Counted from the first letter of the stretch, positions 28,801 to 37,283 are shown. The stretch is 64,000 nt of DNA from Bacteroidota bacterium (GCA_018818065.1 JAHISV010000011.1:248001-312000); one strand, 5' to 3'. Translations and numbers: made by a program. Notes: generated by a model not told the origin, from the letters alone.

Positions 28801-30435
28801 GGAGGAAGTACTCTGCTTTGGTCTGATCTCTTCAGTTTTACTACACCAGCATCAACGTCATCAAATACATTTTTAGCTCCAACTCCATCTTATCCGGTGG
28901 CAGGAGTAACAATATATTCAACATCCAGTACATATTATTGGATACCACAAACTATTGATGCTACGTTGCAATACCAGGTTAGGTATGGAGCAAGTAATGC
29001 TACAACTGCTGGTCAACTTGATGCTGGCGTAAACACTGCTCTTACGAGCGATTATTATATTCAGGTTGCCGGGCTTACTGGAAATACAACTTATTATTGG
29101 CAGGTTAGAACCTACAATGGCAGTTCATACTCTCCATGGTCGGTTGTTCAGACATTTAATACTGATGCCTCAATTAATGCTATCAAAACACCAATATTGC
29201 TTTCGCCTTATGACGGTCAGATAGTAAATAATTTGCAGCCAACTCTTTATTGGTATATTGATGGAAGTGGAGCAGGTTACGATTATACAGTTGTTTATAA
29301 TACCGATGGAGCACAGAATACAAACGGTAATCTTTCAGGGACATCAAATGTCCTGGGTAGCGGAGCGACTACACATCTTCTTGCGAAATTTGCAAGCGAT
29401 CTTACAAATGGAGAGACATACTACTGGCAGGTTATTGCCTCCACAGGTGGTGCTGACTCAGCATATTCATCTATAAAAAGCTTTTCGGTAAACGCGAGCA
29501 GTACTGTTAGTATTACACTCCCTATCCCGGCTTATCCGGTTGGTGGGATTGTTGTTAACACTTCTGATCCTGTAGTACATTGGGTAGTCAACGGAGCATA
29601 TGGGCACCTTGAATTCCAAATCAGATATTCAACTGACAATACTGTGTCGGGTGGTATTCTGCAAAATGGGACAGTAGATTCTGACTGGACTTCAAACTTA
29701 TCCACAGCATTAAGTGGTCTTACACCTGGTGCTACATATTACTGGCAGGTTAGAGCAAGATTAGCTTCAACTCCGGCAACTATGTCTGACTATTCGACAG
29801 TGCAGTATTTTGTTATATCTGCGGGTGCTTCTCCTGTGATGGCAATACTTGGCAGTCCTATCGATGGTGTAGGGATTAACACTGATACCCCGACCCTTTC
29901 TTGGATATTACCTATGTCAACCGAATCAACATTATCGTATGACCTGGAAATCGCAGATAATGCCGATATGACTTCGGCGGAAAAAATTACAGGTTTGACG
30001 GAAACTCAGTTCAAACATAACCTTACAATTGGTAAAAAATATTACTGGAGAGTTCGCTCAAGAAACACTGAAGGTGAATATTCTTACTATACCGGTGTGG
30101 GTGATTTTGATATTAAGAGCAATATTACTGAAACTGAAGATGAGGAAGCACTTCCTACAGAATTCTCCATCGATCAGAATTATCCGAATCCATTCAATCC
30201 TTCAACCTCAATAAGATTTGGTTTACCTGAGGCATCGAAGGTAAGGTTAAGTATTTATAATATACTTGGCGAGGAAATAAAGACACTCGTAAATGAAGAA
30301 TTAGATGCAGGATACCATCACGTAATATGGAATGCTGATAATAATAATGGGTCCAAGGTTGTTAGTGGTGCGTATTTCTATAAAATAGTTTCAGGCAACA
30401 ATCTAATAACAAAGAAGATGTTATTTATTAAATAA
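22804..30435 (+). CDS. giant protein 1: beta-repeat passenger, Kre9-like domains, FN-like stalk, T9SS sorting domain
   Basis: 2543 residues from the ATG at 22804, seven bases after TTTGGAGG; an in-frame TTG at 22792 lies within that site. Signal peptide 1 to about 27. Residues about 35-1270 hold some thirteen repeats of the form SGN-x-x-SGNW...TTFYNLxINN, probably a beta-helix or similar solenoid. Next is a block with FLFPIGE and YWSVTQ, then three Ser/Thr-rich Kre9/KNH-like domains (about 1420-1703: APNGG, STNNGG, YAWTIP patterns). Fibronectin-like repeats with YYWQV (about 1707-2437) and a sorting domain (QNYPNPFNPSTSIRF, ending KKMLFIK) close the protein. It should be exported by Sec and T9SS to the cell surface as a long adhesin-like fibre; ligand unknown. 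A microprotein gene follows after 16 bases. Confidence 0.88.
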   Translation: MTFVYNFINKIFVLTLFLLLTAGIVLGQINITQALIDGATNGPAGALTMTDGNDYILTENVALTGDWTNNLSANSFTHGGFTVTFSGSSDQDILGTNTTTFSGVTINNSTMIEDLSDEIITGTLTVANSEGTTGIYISNQTIGAVIVSGGLLRTGAGSGTYIGDVTISGGTLSTLGDLRVTGNWTKTSGTFTHNSKSTSFRGAGGTQTISGSTTFYDLNSWNTGGVIDATGATVVVANRLHVIIGKFIGAPDVNGDLTIDVGSEFEASGNFTLAGEFENNDTFDATTNSAKITFDGSSNQFISGTTTFYDVELNNSTTTPNFSSHTIEGTLTVIAGSATVPTSLGGLSIAGGTVVLSGNTSISGDFNHSSGTFTQGGFLVTMNGTAAQSMTGALSFSNLTINNTHVSALVDASGASSLAVSGTLTITDGNFKSASDYTNVTIAAAGTLTLSGDITVSGDWSNSGTLSGNYEVQFDGTDTQNITGTTTFYNLEINNSHISNKVVASSATVIVSNNFVITDGIFSGAPDLLNSTISSSAGTLELTGNIKVSGNWSNTSGNLTGNYEVEFDGASSTITGATTFYNLKINNASNTINISTHSVTNLLTLTAGSVTGGTSYKNVTLNGGTFILSGNTALSGNWIKSSGTFTPGSNEVEFTGASSTITGATSFYDLEINNASNTINISAHTVTNLLTITAGSVTGGTSYKNVTLNGGTFILSGNTTLTGSWTNSSGTFTPGSYEVEFTGAGSTITGATTFYSLDINNASNTINISAHSVSNTLTVTAGSVTGGTDYVNLNIAGGTFVLSGNTTISGNWVRTGGSFTPGSNKVTFDGSSTQNITGTNSFYDLTIANTHVSNKVNASTGSITVTNDLAVTDGIFLSASDYTNVTISVGATLELSGNITVSGSWTNNGTFTSGSNAVTFDGSSDQNLLGATTFYQLVINNPAMTENLSAHTISNKLTVTTSEGTTGILTGSGTIPTVQIIAGKVILGSGNITTLLDIDGGTVTLGTGTIASLDIDGGTTTSHATSGDFGIVDIATGSLTLGGPVAISGSFTNASDATTFIHNDKTITFDGATTVTGPSTFSGVTITGTLTLANAIVVKGDWTNSTGTFTHGSQNVTFSGSAAQALTGGTNTFYNLTITSGDVVTSSGTLTVTTNLSVTTGTFVSASDYNNVTLASGTTLQLAGNITVSGTWTNNGGSLTGSFAVEFDGAASQSIGGTGSTTFYNLTLNNSNGAVLGIGQRVNNTLTLTSGIITLGNFDLTFGDAATAVAGTLSATKMIAVTGTGSVIKEFTGADPALFLFPIGETSGTTEYSPFSVDLSGVTYGGTGLVAVNVTDAAHGDVTGADFLTRYWSVTQSNLTSFSAAIVGTYLTADITGTEASIFGLKRDGGSSWTNLGLVNAGANTINGSGLTSFSDFTGGGVGVTVTAPNGGQRFLVNRVENITWTFYNVTNVQIDYSTNNGGAWTPVIASTSAAAGTYAWTIPATLTTQALVRVSDATNAAVVNDVSNAVFTIADITVTTPNGAEFWEVASSHDIEWDQSDLVTEVQIEYSTNTGGSWIVVDPSEVSAGTSDTFSWTIPNTPTATALVRVTALTGGTGSDVSDAVFIIPGVVVVAPNGGEAWVSGTSEDITYTTPGYTIGTEQVTITYSTDNGGSWMPLATPVTGGTYSWTVSDEHTYNALVEIKRVAGTSTDTSNAVFTIVPPPPPYGSPSANEVAVTIEPTLTWSAVTNAVTYEMQVYSTATPSETVIDTTGLLPANPLEIDFEQLSWMGGQNYYTRMKNLTGYLWRMRTIGLNSVVGNWSSPRKFTTIQGVTPTLTYPLTGSILSTPVVQYYWNVTIPYNNLVFELFSNTTGDFTPISGESPLLINGELNTSGSGYSPGTLHYWMVRTKTHAGQTSSYSAVESFITNGLLSPITLLYPYDGIETFNNMPYVYWLNYLYSPLVKYQVRYSKNNSLDINDALDTDFTDLPLTFNSYAQLEDLDDGATYYWQVAVTNDGGSTLLWSDLFSFTTPASTSSNTFLAPTPSYPVAGVTIYSTSSTYYWIPQTIDATLQYQVRYGASNATTAGQLDAGVNTALTSDYYIQVAGLTGNTTYYWQVRTYNGSSYSPWSVVQTFNTDASINAIKTPILLSPYDGQIVNNLQPTLYWYIDGSGAGYDYTVVYNTDGAQNTNGNLSGTSNVLGSGATTHLLAKFASDLTNGETYYWQVIASTGGADSAYSSIKSFSVNASSTVSITLPIPAYPVGGIVVNTSDPVVHWVVNGAYGHLEFQIRYSTDNTVSGGILQNGTVDSDWTSNLSTALSGLTPGATYYWQVRARLASTPATMSDYSTVQYFVISAGASPVMAILGSPIDGVGINTDTPTLSWILPMSTESTLSYDLEIADNADMTSAEKITGLTETQFKHNLTIGKKYYWRVRSRNTEGEYSYYTGVGDFDIKSNITETEDEEALPTEFSIDQNYPNPFNPSTSIRFGLPEASKVRLSIYNILGEEIKTLVNEELDAGYHHVIWNADNNNGSKVVSGAYFYKIVSGNNLITKKMLFIK
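24511..25293 (+). repeat. three tandem 261-bp repeats inside giant gene 1
   Basis: Copies begin at 24511, 24772 and 25033, an exact 87-codon period. Each encodes NNASNTINIS, TAGSVTGGT and FVLSGNT-like segments. The DNA differs mostly at third codon positions while the protein is kept, so the copies are old and selected for structure rather than recent slippage. Confidence 0.85.
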
Positions 30436-30451
30436 TCGATCGGAACAGATT

Positions 30452-30544
30452 ATGAACAAATTTGGCGCAGCTTTTTTTGTATTCATGTTGGCGGTGGTAA
30501 TGGCTTTGGCTTTAATCGCTTGTCAAAGTTATTTCCTTAGCTGA
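30452..30544 (+). CDS. 30-residue microprotein 1 of the giant-protein cassettes
   Basis: A complete ATG-to-TGA frame 16 bases after giant gene 1. The product starts MNKFG, has an unbroken hydrophobic core, and ends ALALIACQSYFLS. The last 12 residues are essentially those of the five other microproteins at 33936, 36764, 39842, 44470 and 48738; the N-terminal half is the most divergent of the set. L-I-A-C fits a lipobox, so it may be a lipoprotein with a seven-residue mature part, or a one-span membrane peptide. The ribosome site is weak (CGGAAC). Function unknown. Confidence 0.78.
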   Translation: MNKFGAAFFVFMLAVVMALALIACQSYFLS

Positions 30545-30650
30545 GAAATGCTGAACAGGGGAAAGCTAACAAATGAATTTATTGTGAACCATGTGGTTCT
30601 AGAAACAAAAAGACCAGCAAAAAAACATATTTATTTATTAAAGGTGCAAT

Positions 30651-33600
30651 ATGAAAAATAAGTTAACAATTTTTAATCTGCTTGTCGCGTTCATCTTTGT
30701 TGGATTAACAACAATGCAAGCGCAGACAATGGATGTTCAGAGACCAGTTTCAACGTCAATTGCTGACGGTGGATCAGATGTCGTAGGTAATCAGGCAACT
30801 GGAACTCAGTTTACTCTTACCTATACGATTCTGGAGACCGCGAGCAGTAACTTGGATATTACAGCTTTTGCCGCATCAGGCGAAAGCAATTGTACTATCG
30901 ATGCAATTACTCCTTCGGCTGCATTTACACAAACTCTGAATAATTCAAGTATGACAGTTGATGTTGATGTTACCGTCCTTACTACAGGAGCTTTCAGTTT
31001 TGATATTGATATAACAAATACAGCAGGAGATTTAAATTACGACATCGCTGTTTCGGGAACTGGAATTCCTGGTGAAATTGATATTCAAAGGCCCGTCGCT
31101 TCAACAATTGCGGATGGAGCATCTGATGCTATTGGGACTTATTATGCCGGATCGGCATTTGTTCTGACCTATACAATAGAAGAATTAATTTCATCAGATT
31201 TAATTGTGTCCAATGCAGTATCAGCTTCTCCTTCGAATTGTACAGTTAATTCAATCACACCTTCTGCGGCTTTTTCGCAAACTCTTAATGGGTCTACAAT
31301 GACATTTGATGTAAATGTAACACCAACAGCAGCAGGAGTATTTAGTTTTGAACTTGATATTACCAGCGATGATTCTGACGAGGGGAACTACGATCTGACT
31401 GTTTCAGGCACGGCAGTTGCTCTTACACCAGCTGGTGGGGCAGTGGATGTATCAATTCAACCATTATTTGAATGGGTTGATCCTGCTTCCGGTATTGCTG
31501 TTTCAAAAAATGCAAGTTATAATCCAGCAGTGGATTCACCAGGGACAAGTGAAATAGAGGACAATTCTATTTCAAGTGTTACGACTTACGATGCTTCCAC
31601 TCAACCAGTTACTCTATACAACAATACTACTTACTATTGGTGGGTTTATGATGATGGTCTAACGAGTTGGGTGTCAATGGGTTCATTTACAACAGCGCAA
31701 AATGTAACTCCTTTCTTAGCTGCGCCTGTTGGTGGATTACAGCTTAACTCAGAAACCGCTCAATTATACTGGAATACTTCTGGGCATATAGGCGATTTTT
31801 TGTTTGATATCTTTTACAGTACAACACAAAAGTTAACTTATTCGGGTGATACCCCGCAATTAATGAATCTTGATCATGAGATTGCATATATAAATAATCT
31901 TACTCCGGGTGCAACATATTATTGGCAGGTTAGAGTAAAAGATTCTAATAATAATATTCTTGGTTATTCTACAGTTGAAAGTTTTATAACATATGGGGTT
32001 TTAACAAAGCCTTTGCCAACATATCCTTTGGATGATTCTGAAACTTATACCGTAGATCCTTACCTTTACTGGACGAGTTATTTTTATAGTACTTTGATTC
32101 AATACAAAGTTAGATACAGTACTACAGCAGATGCTTCAGATTCCAGCCCAAGTGATGGTTATCTTGATAATGGAGCCAGTGAAACACCACTAGACTTTGA
32201 TTTGTATGTTCAATTAACCGGGTTAACCGGTGGAACACCATACTATTGGCAGGTAGCCGCTACAAATGATGGTGGCAGTACCTATGTATGGTCAGATATA
32301 TTTACTTTTAATACTCCTGCAACTTTATCTGGTATAGTAACATCACCCACTCCTTCATATCCGGTTGGCGGAATAACTATGTATTCTTCTTCTGTTACAT
32401 TCTACTGGCAGCCTACAAGTTATAATGCATCACTGCAATATGAAGTGAGATATGCCAAAGATGATAATACAATTGACGGAAATGGGATGTTAACAGCTGG
32501 AACATCAATGTCGCTTACCAGCAGTACATTCAGACAGATTGCAGGACTTGAAGGCGACGCGACATATTACTGGCAGGTTAGGGCATATAATGGATCTGCA
32601 TTTAGTCCATGGTCAGTAGCTGATAATTTTGTAACGGATGAATCTGTACTTAATGTACAGACTCCAATCCTGCTTACACCGGGTGACGGACAATTGGTAA
32701 CAACTCTAGAACCCACTCTTTACTGGTATGTAAATGGTAACCCCAACGGATATACATTTACTGCTTTGTACAATAGTGATGGTGCGCAGGACTTTAACGG
32801 TAATTTGAGTGGCACCACAAACGTGCTTGGCGGAGCTACTACAACAGATAGCTACTATGCTAAATTTTCAACTGCTCTTGCAGATGGAGGTACATATTAT
32901 TGGCAAATCAAAGCTGAAAAAGGACTTGTTACAAAGTACTCATCAATTAGAAGCTTCTCTGTAAATGGGGAATCAACAGCAACAACTGCTGAAATTCCAA
33001 TCCCGGCATACCCGATCGGTGGATTTACAGTTATTACATCTGATCCGGTTCTTAATTGGGTAATTAATGGTTCTTATTCTAATCTTGAATTCGAAGTTCT
33101 CTACTCAACTGATAATTCAACTTCAGGGGGAGTACTGGTAAACAGTGGTACAGCCACAACAGCATGGAATTCGAACCTATCAGTAGCATTAAGTAATTTA
33201 ACACCCGGCGCAGTTTATTATTGGCAGGTTAGATCAAGGGTTGCCTCATCTCCTGCAACTTTGTCAAATTATTCAGCGGTTGAGTATTTTATTGTATCTG
33301 CTGGCGCTGGTCCATCAATGGCAATTCTGGGTAGTCCGGTAGGAGTAGAAGTTAAAACAACTGATCCTGTTTTATCCTGGGTCATTCCTTCTCTCTCTTC
33401 TTCGGAATTAACATACGAAGTTGAAATAGCTGAAGATCCATCAATGCTTGGTGCTCAGACAATAGGTGATATTACATCAAATAATGTTCAGGTAAATGTA
33501 TCAGATGGAAAAACCTATTATTGGAGAGTAAGATCAAAAACTGATAATGGAGAATATTCATCTTATACTGGCAGTGGTTCATTTGGCGTTGATCAAAATG

Positions 33601-33911
33601 TAACAGAGGTTGAAGTAGAAAACTCAATTCCTACTGAATTTGAAGTTGCTCAGAACTATCCAAATCCATTCAATCCGGCAACGACTATCAGGTTTTCTAT
33701 TCCATCATCTGAAAATGTGACGGTGAAGATATTTGATATGCTAGGTAGTGAAATTGCTACTCTATTGAATTCGGATCTGGAAGCTGGAAATCACTCCGTT
33801 GTATGGAATGGTCAGAATCAATATGGTAGTAGTGTTAGCTCAGGCGTTTACTTTTACCGTGTTATTTCGGGAAATAACGTTGTTACAAAGAAAATGTTAT
33901 TAATGAAATAA
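30651..33911 (+). CDS. giant protein 2: choice-of-anchor-D-like domains, FN-like stalk, T9SS sorting domain
   Basis: 1086 residues. Signal peptide 1 to about 25 (ending MQAQ). Two choice-of-anchor D (HYDIN/ASPM-like Ig) domains at about 27-140 and 141-253 share the pattern IDxQRPV-x-S-x-IADG. Fibronectin-like repeats follow (about 256-980), each with a YYWQVR-type strand and a P-x-P-x-YP linker, including the unit-A module with PILLTPGDGQLVTTLEPTLY. The sorting domain has QNYPNPFNPATTIRF and ends KKMLLMK. The ATG is preceded by AAAGGTG, as in genes 3, 5 and 6. It lies 107 bases after microprotein 1 with no terminator between, so it is probably read from the promoter of gene 1. Confidence 0.88.
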   Translation: MKNKLTIFNLLVAFIFVGLTTMQAQTMDVQRPVSTSIADGGSDVVGNQATGTQFTLTYTILETASSNLDITAFAASGESNCTIDAITPSAAFTQTLNNSSMTVDVDVTVLTTGAFSFDIDITNTAGDLNYDIAVSGTGIPGEIDIQRPVASTIADGASDAIGTYYAGSAFVLTYTIEELISSDLIVSNAVSASPSNCTVNSITPSAAFSQTLNGSTMTFDVNVTPTAAGVFSFELDITSDDSDEGNYDLTVSGTAVALTPAGGAVDVSIQPLFEWVDPASGIAVSKNASYNPAVDSPGTSEIEDNSISSVTTYDASTQPVTLYNNTTYYWWVYDDGLTSWVSMGSFTTAQNVTPFLAAPVGGLQLNSETAQLYWNTSGHIGDFLFDIFYSTTQKLTYSGDTPQLMNLDHEIAYINNLTPGATYYWQVRVKDSNNNILGYSTVESFITYGVLTKPLPTYPLDDSETYTVDPYLYWTSYFYSTLIQYKVRYSTTADASDSSPSDGYLDNGASETPLDFDLYVQLTGLTGGTPYYWQVAATNDGGSTYVWSDIFTFNTPATLSGIVTSPTPSYPVGGITMYSSSVTFYWQPTSYNASLQYEVRYAKDDNTIDGNGMLTAGTSMSLTSSTFRQIAGLEGDATYYWQVRAYNGSAFSPWSVADNFVTDESVLNVQTPILLTPGDGQLVTTLEPTLYWYVNGNPNGYTFTALYNSDGAQDFNGNLSGTTNVLGGATTTDSYYAKFSTALADGGTYYWQIKAEKGLVTKYSSIRSFSVNGESTATTAEIPIPAYPIGGFTVITSDPVLNWVINGSYSNLEFEVLYSTDNSTSGGVLVNSGTATTAWNSNLSVALSNLTPGAVYYWQVRSRVASSPATLSNYSAVEYFIVSAGAGPSMAILGSPVGVEVKTTDPVLSWVIPSLSSSELTYEVEIAEDPSMLGAQTIGDITSNNVQVNVSDGKTYYWRVRSKTDNGEYSSYTGSGSFGVDQNVTEVEVENSIPTEFEVAQNYPNPFNPATTIRFSIPSSENVTVKIFDMLGSEIATLLNSDLEAGNHSVVWNGQNQYGSSVSSGVYFYRVISGNNVVTKKMLLMK

Positions 33912-33935
33912 ATGATGCTGATTGGAGATTTAACA

Positions 33936-34028
33936 ATGACGAAAGTAGGATTTACAATATATATTATTTTATTCTCAGCCATTATTATGCTTGCGTTAAT
34001 CGCTTGTCAAAGTTTTTTGCTGAGCTAA
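33936..34028 (+). CDS. 30-residue microprotein 2 of the giant-protein cassettes
   Basis: ATG at 33936 follows GGAG by eight bases and is 24 bases after giant gene 2. The product begins MTKVGFTIY and ends LALIACQSFLLS, with an all-hydrophobic middle. The only charge is Lys3. Ser26 and Ser30 are encoded by AGY codons, as in copy 1, whereas copies 3-6 use TCN. Possible lipobox L-I-A-C with mature CQSFLLS. Confidence 0.83.
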   Translation: MTKVGFTIYIILFSAIIMLALIACQSFLLS

Positions 34029-34036
34029 TTATTGTT

Positions 34037-34060
34037 CAGAGGTCTGCTAGCAGACCTCTG
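34037..34060 (+). repeat. perfect 24-bp palindrome after microprotein 2
   Basis: CAGAGGTCTGC / GCAGACCTCTG around TA is fully self-complementary. It is not followed by a T tract, so it is more likely an RNA-stability, attenuation or protein-binding site than a terminator. It lies nine bases after the microprotein stop. Confidence 0.7.
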
Positions 34061-34183
34061 ACTTATTCAAAATTCAGTATAATTTGGACGTTGCTAATGA
34101 ATGAAGAATAATCAGATTTTCATTTTTACAATAAATGCTAAGTCCAGTGATTTTAGAATTTTTAACAACATAAAAGGTGTACT

Positions 34184-36739
34184 ATGAAAAACAAATTAAC
34201 ATTTTTAAGTTTGCTTGCTGCTTTCTTTTTTATGAGCGCGTTAAGTGTTCAGGCACAAGTTACATTGACAGCTCCGGCAAACGGAGCGGTAGGGGTTTCT
34301 ATTGAACCGACCTTTACCTGGTCAACCACAACCCCAGATTACCTTTTTGAAATATCAACTGGTACTGGTGGTTCTTTTGCAGGGGGGCTTGTTTATTCAA
34401 ATACAGTAACCCCAACTACATTTGATTTTACAACAATTACTAACATTTTGTTAAATAATACAAAGTACTTTTGGAGAGTTACTGATAACAGTGGTGGTGG
34501 AACTCCATCGAGTGAGTTCAGTTTCACAACCTCTATAAATGTTACGCCATTTTTAACCTCACCAATTAGTGGGTCACAAATTAACACACCAACAGTTTCT
34601 TTGTACTGGAATGTTTCAGGTAGTGGTAATTATACCTATGATGTATTTTACAGTACCACGCAACAATCTTCATATGCAGGCACAGTGCCTGCACTACAAG
34701 GATTGACGAATTCAGTTGTTTCTGTTTCAGGCTTAGCGCCCGGTACAACTTACTACTGGCAAGTGCGTGTAAAATCATCAACTGGTGCAATTATTGGTTA
34801 TTCTGTTGTTGAAAGTTTTGTAACATATGGCGTTTTAACAGAACCTATTCCAATTTATCCTACTGATGGTTCTGAAACATATTCAAACGAACCATATCTT
34901 TATTGGACTAGCTACTATTACAGTACAGTAATTCAGTACAAAGTTCGATATTCTACAAGTGCTGCCTTAACTGGTGATATATTGACTACTGGAACCGAAA
35001 CACCTCTGGATTTTGATTTATATACTCAATTAACAGGGCTGTCTGACGGAACTCCTTACTACTGGCAGGTTGCCGCTTCAAATGATGGTGGATCAACATT
35101 TGTATGGTCAGATGTTTTTAGTTTTACAACACCAGCTGCAACAGGATCAGGCTCATTGTTACCACCAACTCCTGCATACCCAACAGCTGGAATAACAGTA
35201 TATTCCTCTTCAGTTACTTTTTACTGGCAAGTAACAAGCTTTGATGGAACAATGCAATACGAAGTCCAGTATGTTAAGGATGACAATACAACCGCAGGTG
35301 GTGTTTTGACCGGTGGTGCCTCAGTGTTAGTTACACTTCCATTAACTGGTAGCAATTTTAGACAGATTGCCGGATTAGAAGGCGACGCTACCTACTATTG
35401 GCAGGTGAGATCATACAATGGATCAACATATAGTGACTGGTCTGTTGTTGATAATTTTGTTACTGATGAATCAGTTCTTAATGTGCAGACACCTATTCTT
35501 TTAACTCCATATGATGGACAGATTGTAACAACTCTGGAACCGACAACCTATTGGTATATAAGTGGAAATCCAAACGGTTATGATTTTACAATTGTCTACA
35601 ATGATGATGGTGCACAGGATATAAGTGGAAATTTAACCGGGACTACAAATGTGCTGGGCGCTGGTACTACCAGTGGTTTTTATGCCAAATTTGCCTCTGC
35701 TCTTCTTGATGGAGGCACATATTATTGGCAGGTAATTGCATCCAAAGGTGGATTTACCAGATATTCTGAAGTGAGAAGTTTTACAATTAATGCAGCTTCA
35801 ACTGCAAGCGTTGGTCCGGAAATACCAATTCCGACTTATCCTGTTGGCGGGTTTACTGTATTAACCGATAGTCCTGTTCTTAACTGGGTTGTTAACAGTT
35901 CTTACTCAAACCTGGAGTTCCAAGTATTGTACTCAACAGACAATACAACCTTAGGTGGTGAATTACAGAATAGTTTGTCCTCAACAACATGGACTTCAAA
36001 TTTATCGGTTGCCTTATCTGGGTTAACGCCAGGAGCAACTTATTATTGGCAGGTAAGATCCAGATTTGCTTCTGCACCTGCAACAATTTCAGATTATTCT
36101 TCTGTTCAATATTTCGTGGTTTCTGCGGGAGCCGGTCCATCAATGGCTATTTTAGGTAGTCCTGTTTATGGTGAAACGATCAGTTCTTCTGCTCCGGTAT
36201 TATCATGGATCATACCATCAGAATCAACTTCTGAATTAACATATGAAGTTGAAATATCAGAAGATCAGTCAATGAATGCCGCCCAGAGGATAGATAATCT
36301 TACAACAAACAGTGTCACAACAAGCTTGCCAGCCGGAAAAACCTACTATTGGAGAGTAAGATCAAAAACATCTGAAGGTGAATATTCTTACTATACTGGA
36401 GCGGGTGAGTTCGAAATAGATGCTAATATTTCCGCTGTTGAAGAAACAGAGGAATTACCAATAGAATTTAAAGTGGATCAGAACTATCCTAATCCATTCA
36501 ATCCATCAACGACTATTAAATTTGCGATCCCAGCAACAGAAGAAGTATCTGTCAAAATATTTGATCTTCTAGGCCGTGAAGTTGTTACTTTACTTAGTGG
36601 TCAGTTAGAAGCAGGTAATCATTCGGTTGTATGGAACGGACAAAATCAATTTGGCGCAACAGCTACTACTGGTATTTACTTCTTTAGAGTAAAATCCGGT
36701 AACAATGTTGTAACAAAGAAAATGGTATTAATGAAATAA
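34184..36739 (+). CDS. giant protein 3: FN-like repeat protein with T9SS sorting domain
   Basis: 851 residues. Signal peptide 1 to about 25 (ending SVQAQ). There is no separate N-terminal module: fibronectin-like repeats start at once (VTLTAPANGAVGVSIEPTFT) and run to about 745, with seven YYWQV or YFWRV strands. The stalk closely parallels giant proteins 1 and 2 (PILLTPYDGQIVTTLEP, NPNGYDFT). The sorting domain (QNYPNPFNPSTTIKF, ending KKMVLMK) is closest to that of protein 4. AAAAGGTG precedes the ATG. Last gene of unit A. Confidence 0.88.
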   Translation: MKNKLTFLSLLAAFFFMSALSVQAQVTLTAPANGAVGVSIEPTFTWSTTTPDYLFEISTGTGGSFAGGLVYSNTVTPTTFDFTTITNILLNNTKYFWRVTDNSGGGTPSSEFSFTTSINVTPFLTSPISGSQINTPTVSLYWNVSGSGNYTYDVFYSTTQQSSYAGTVPALQGLTNSVVSVSGLAPGTTYYWQVRVKSSTGAIIGYSVVESFVTYGVLTEPIPIYPTDGSETYSNEPYLYWTSYYYSTVIQYKVRYSTSAALTGDILTTGTETPLDFDLYTQLTGLSDGTPYYWQVAASNDGGSTFVWSDVFSFTTPAATGSGSLLPPTPAYPTAGITVYSSSVTFYWQVTSFDGTMQYEVQYVKDDNTTAGGVLTGGASVLVTLPLTGSNFRQIAGLEGDATYYWQVRSYNGSTYSDWSVVDNFVTDESVLNVQTPILLTPYDGQIVTTLEPTTYWYISGNPNGYDFTIVYNDDGAQDISGNLTGTTNVLGAGTTSGFYAKFASALLDGGTYYWQVIASKGGFTRYSEVRSFTINAASTASVGPEIPIPTYPVGGFTVLTDSPVLNWVVNSSYSNLEFQVLYSTDNTTLGGELQNSLSSTTWTSNLSVALSGLTPGATYYWQVRSRFASAPATISDYSSVQYFVVSAGAGPSMAILGSPVYGETISSSAPVLSWIIPSESTSELTYEVEISEDQSMNAAQRIDNLTTNSVTTSLPAGKTYYWRVRSKTSEGEYSYYTGAGEFEIDANISAVEETEELPIEFKVDQNYPNPFNPSTTIKFAIPATEEVSVKIFDLLGREVVTLLSGQLEAGNHSVVWNGQNQFGATATTGIYFFRVKSGNNVVTKKMVLMK

Positions 36740-36763
36740 TTGACATGGAAAGGAGATAAAACC

Positions 36764-36856
36764 ATGACTAAAGTTGGAATGACAATATATATGATTTTAT
36801 TCTCTGCGATAATAATGCTGGCCCTTATGGCTTGCCAGTCATTTTTCTTATCGTAA
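36764..36856 (+). CDS. 30-residue microprotein 3 of the giant-protein cassettes
   Basis: ATG at 36764 follows AAAGGAG by eight bases, an ideal ribosome site, 24 bases after giant gene 3. The product begins MTKVGMTIYM and ends LALMACQSFFLS. It matches the other five copies in length, Lys3, Gly5 and the C-terminal motif. Ser26 is TCA and Ser30 TCG, codons shared with copy 4. An antisense open frame on the other strand here is a shadow. Confidence 0.85.
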   Translation: MTKVGMTIYMILFSAIIMLALMACQSFFLS

Positions 36857-36872
36857 GATGTCAAAAATCTTT

Positions 36873-36905
36873 AAGAAGGGCAGCGTTTAGCTGCCCTTCT
36901 TTTTA
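36873..36905 (+). terminator. Rho-independent terminator of unit A
   Basis: A perfect 12-bp stem AAGAAGGGCAGC / GCTGCCCTTCTT with loop GTTTA is followed by TTTT. It ends the run of giant genes 1-3. Confidence 0.9.
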
Positions 36906-37013
36906 GATAAAACATACTCAAAATAAATATTATTTTTGCTCATGTAATGACATATGAAGTCCTGTTTTAACTCCAATTATATTGATCTTTAAGAGAAATA
37001 ATAATTTCTTACC

Positions 37014-37042
37014 TTGACAAAAGCATTTAAATAATCTATATT
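37014..37042 (+). promoter_or_regulatory. promoter of giant gene 4
   Basis: TTGACA (37014-37019), 17 bases, TATATT (37037-37042), followed by a T run. It is the clearest signal in the 427-base gap after microprotein 3 and gives a leader of about 235 bases. The downstream sequence TTTTTTTGCCAGCC is shared with the promoter of gene 5 at 40073. Confidence 0.72.
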
Positions 37043-37047
37043 TTTTT

Positions 37048-37086
37048 GCCAGCCAAATAATCATTTTATTATTATAAAATGATTAT
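37048..37086 (+). promoter_or_regulatory. 5' leader element: GCCAGCC and 13-bp hairpin
   Basis: GCCAGCC (37048-37054) lies at the expected transcription start. It is followed by a perfect 13-bp stem (37057-37069 and 37074-37086) with loop TATT. A 5'-terminal hairpin of this kind could stabilise the mRNA. The rest of the leader to 37283 is AT-rich with a small palindrome TAACATGTTA (37221-37230); nothing else was recognised. Confidence 0.55.
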
Positions 37087-37283
37087 CCTAATATTTTTCA
37101 AAAGAGCGCGAAAATCTTACAAATAATGAATTTGAGTGTATTTACATTTGTTTTAAATACAGTTAGAAAAAATGATATAATCTGAATAATTATCAGCATG
37201 GTATTTCTTTATTGATTTATTAACATGTTACCATTAATGAAACCAGTCGAGTTTTGTGAGATAAAAAATATATTGGAGGGCGT

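Noticed and set aside
30548-30661. A 37-codon frame overlapping the start of giant gene 2
   Set aside because: No ribosome site, and genes 3 and 6 have no comparable frame; unlike the candidate before gene 5 there is no support for translation.
36676-36864. Minus-strand ORF over the end of giant gene 3 and microprotein 3
   Set aside because: It is the antisense shadow of two well-supported plus-strand genes and has no ribosome site.
37043-37283. A known riboswitch in the long leader of gene 4
   Set aside because: I could not match the sequence to any riboswitch consensus I know; only a hairpin and the GCCAGCC motif are supported.
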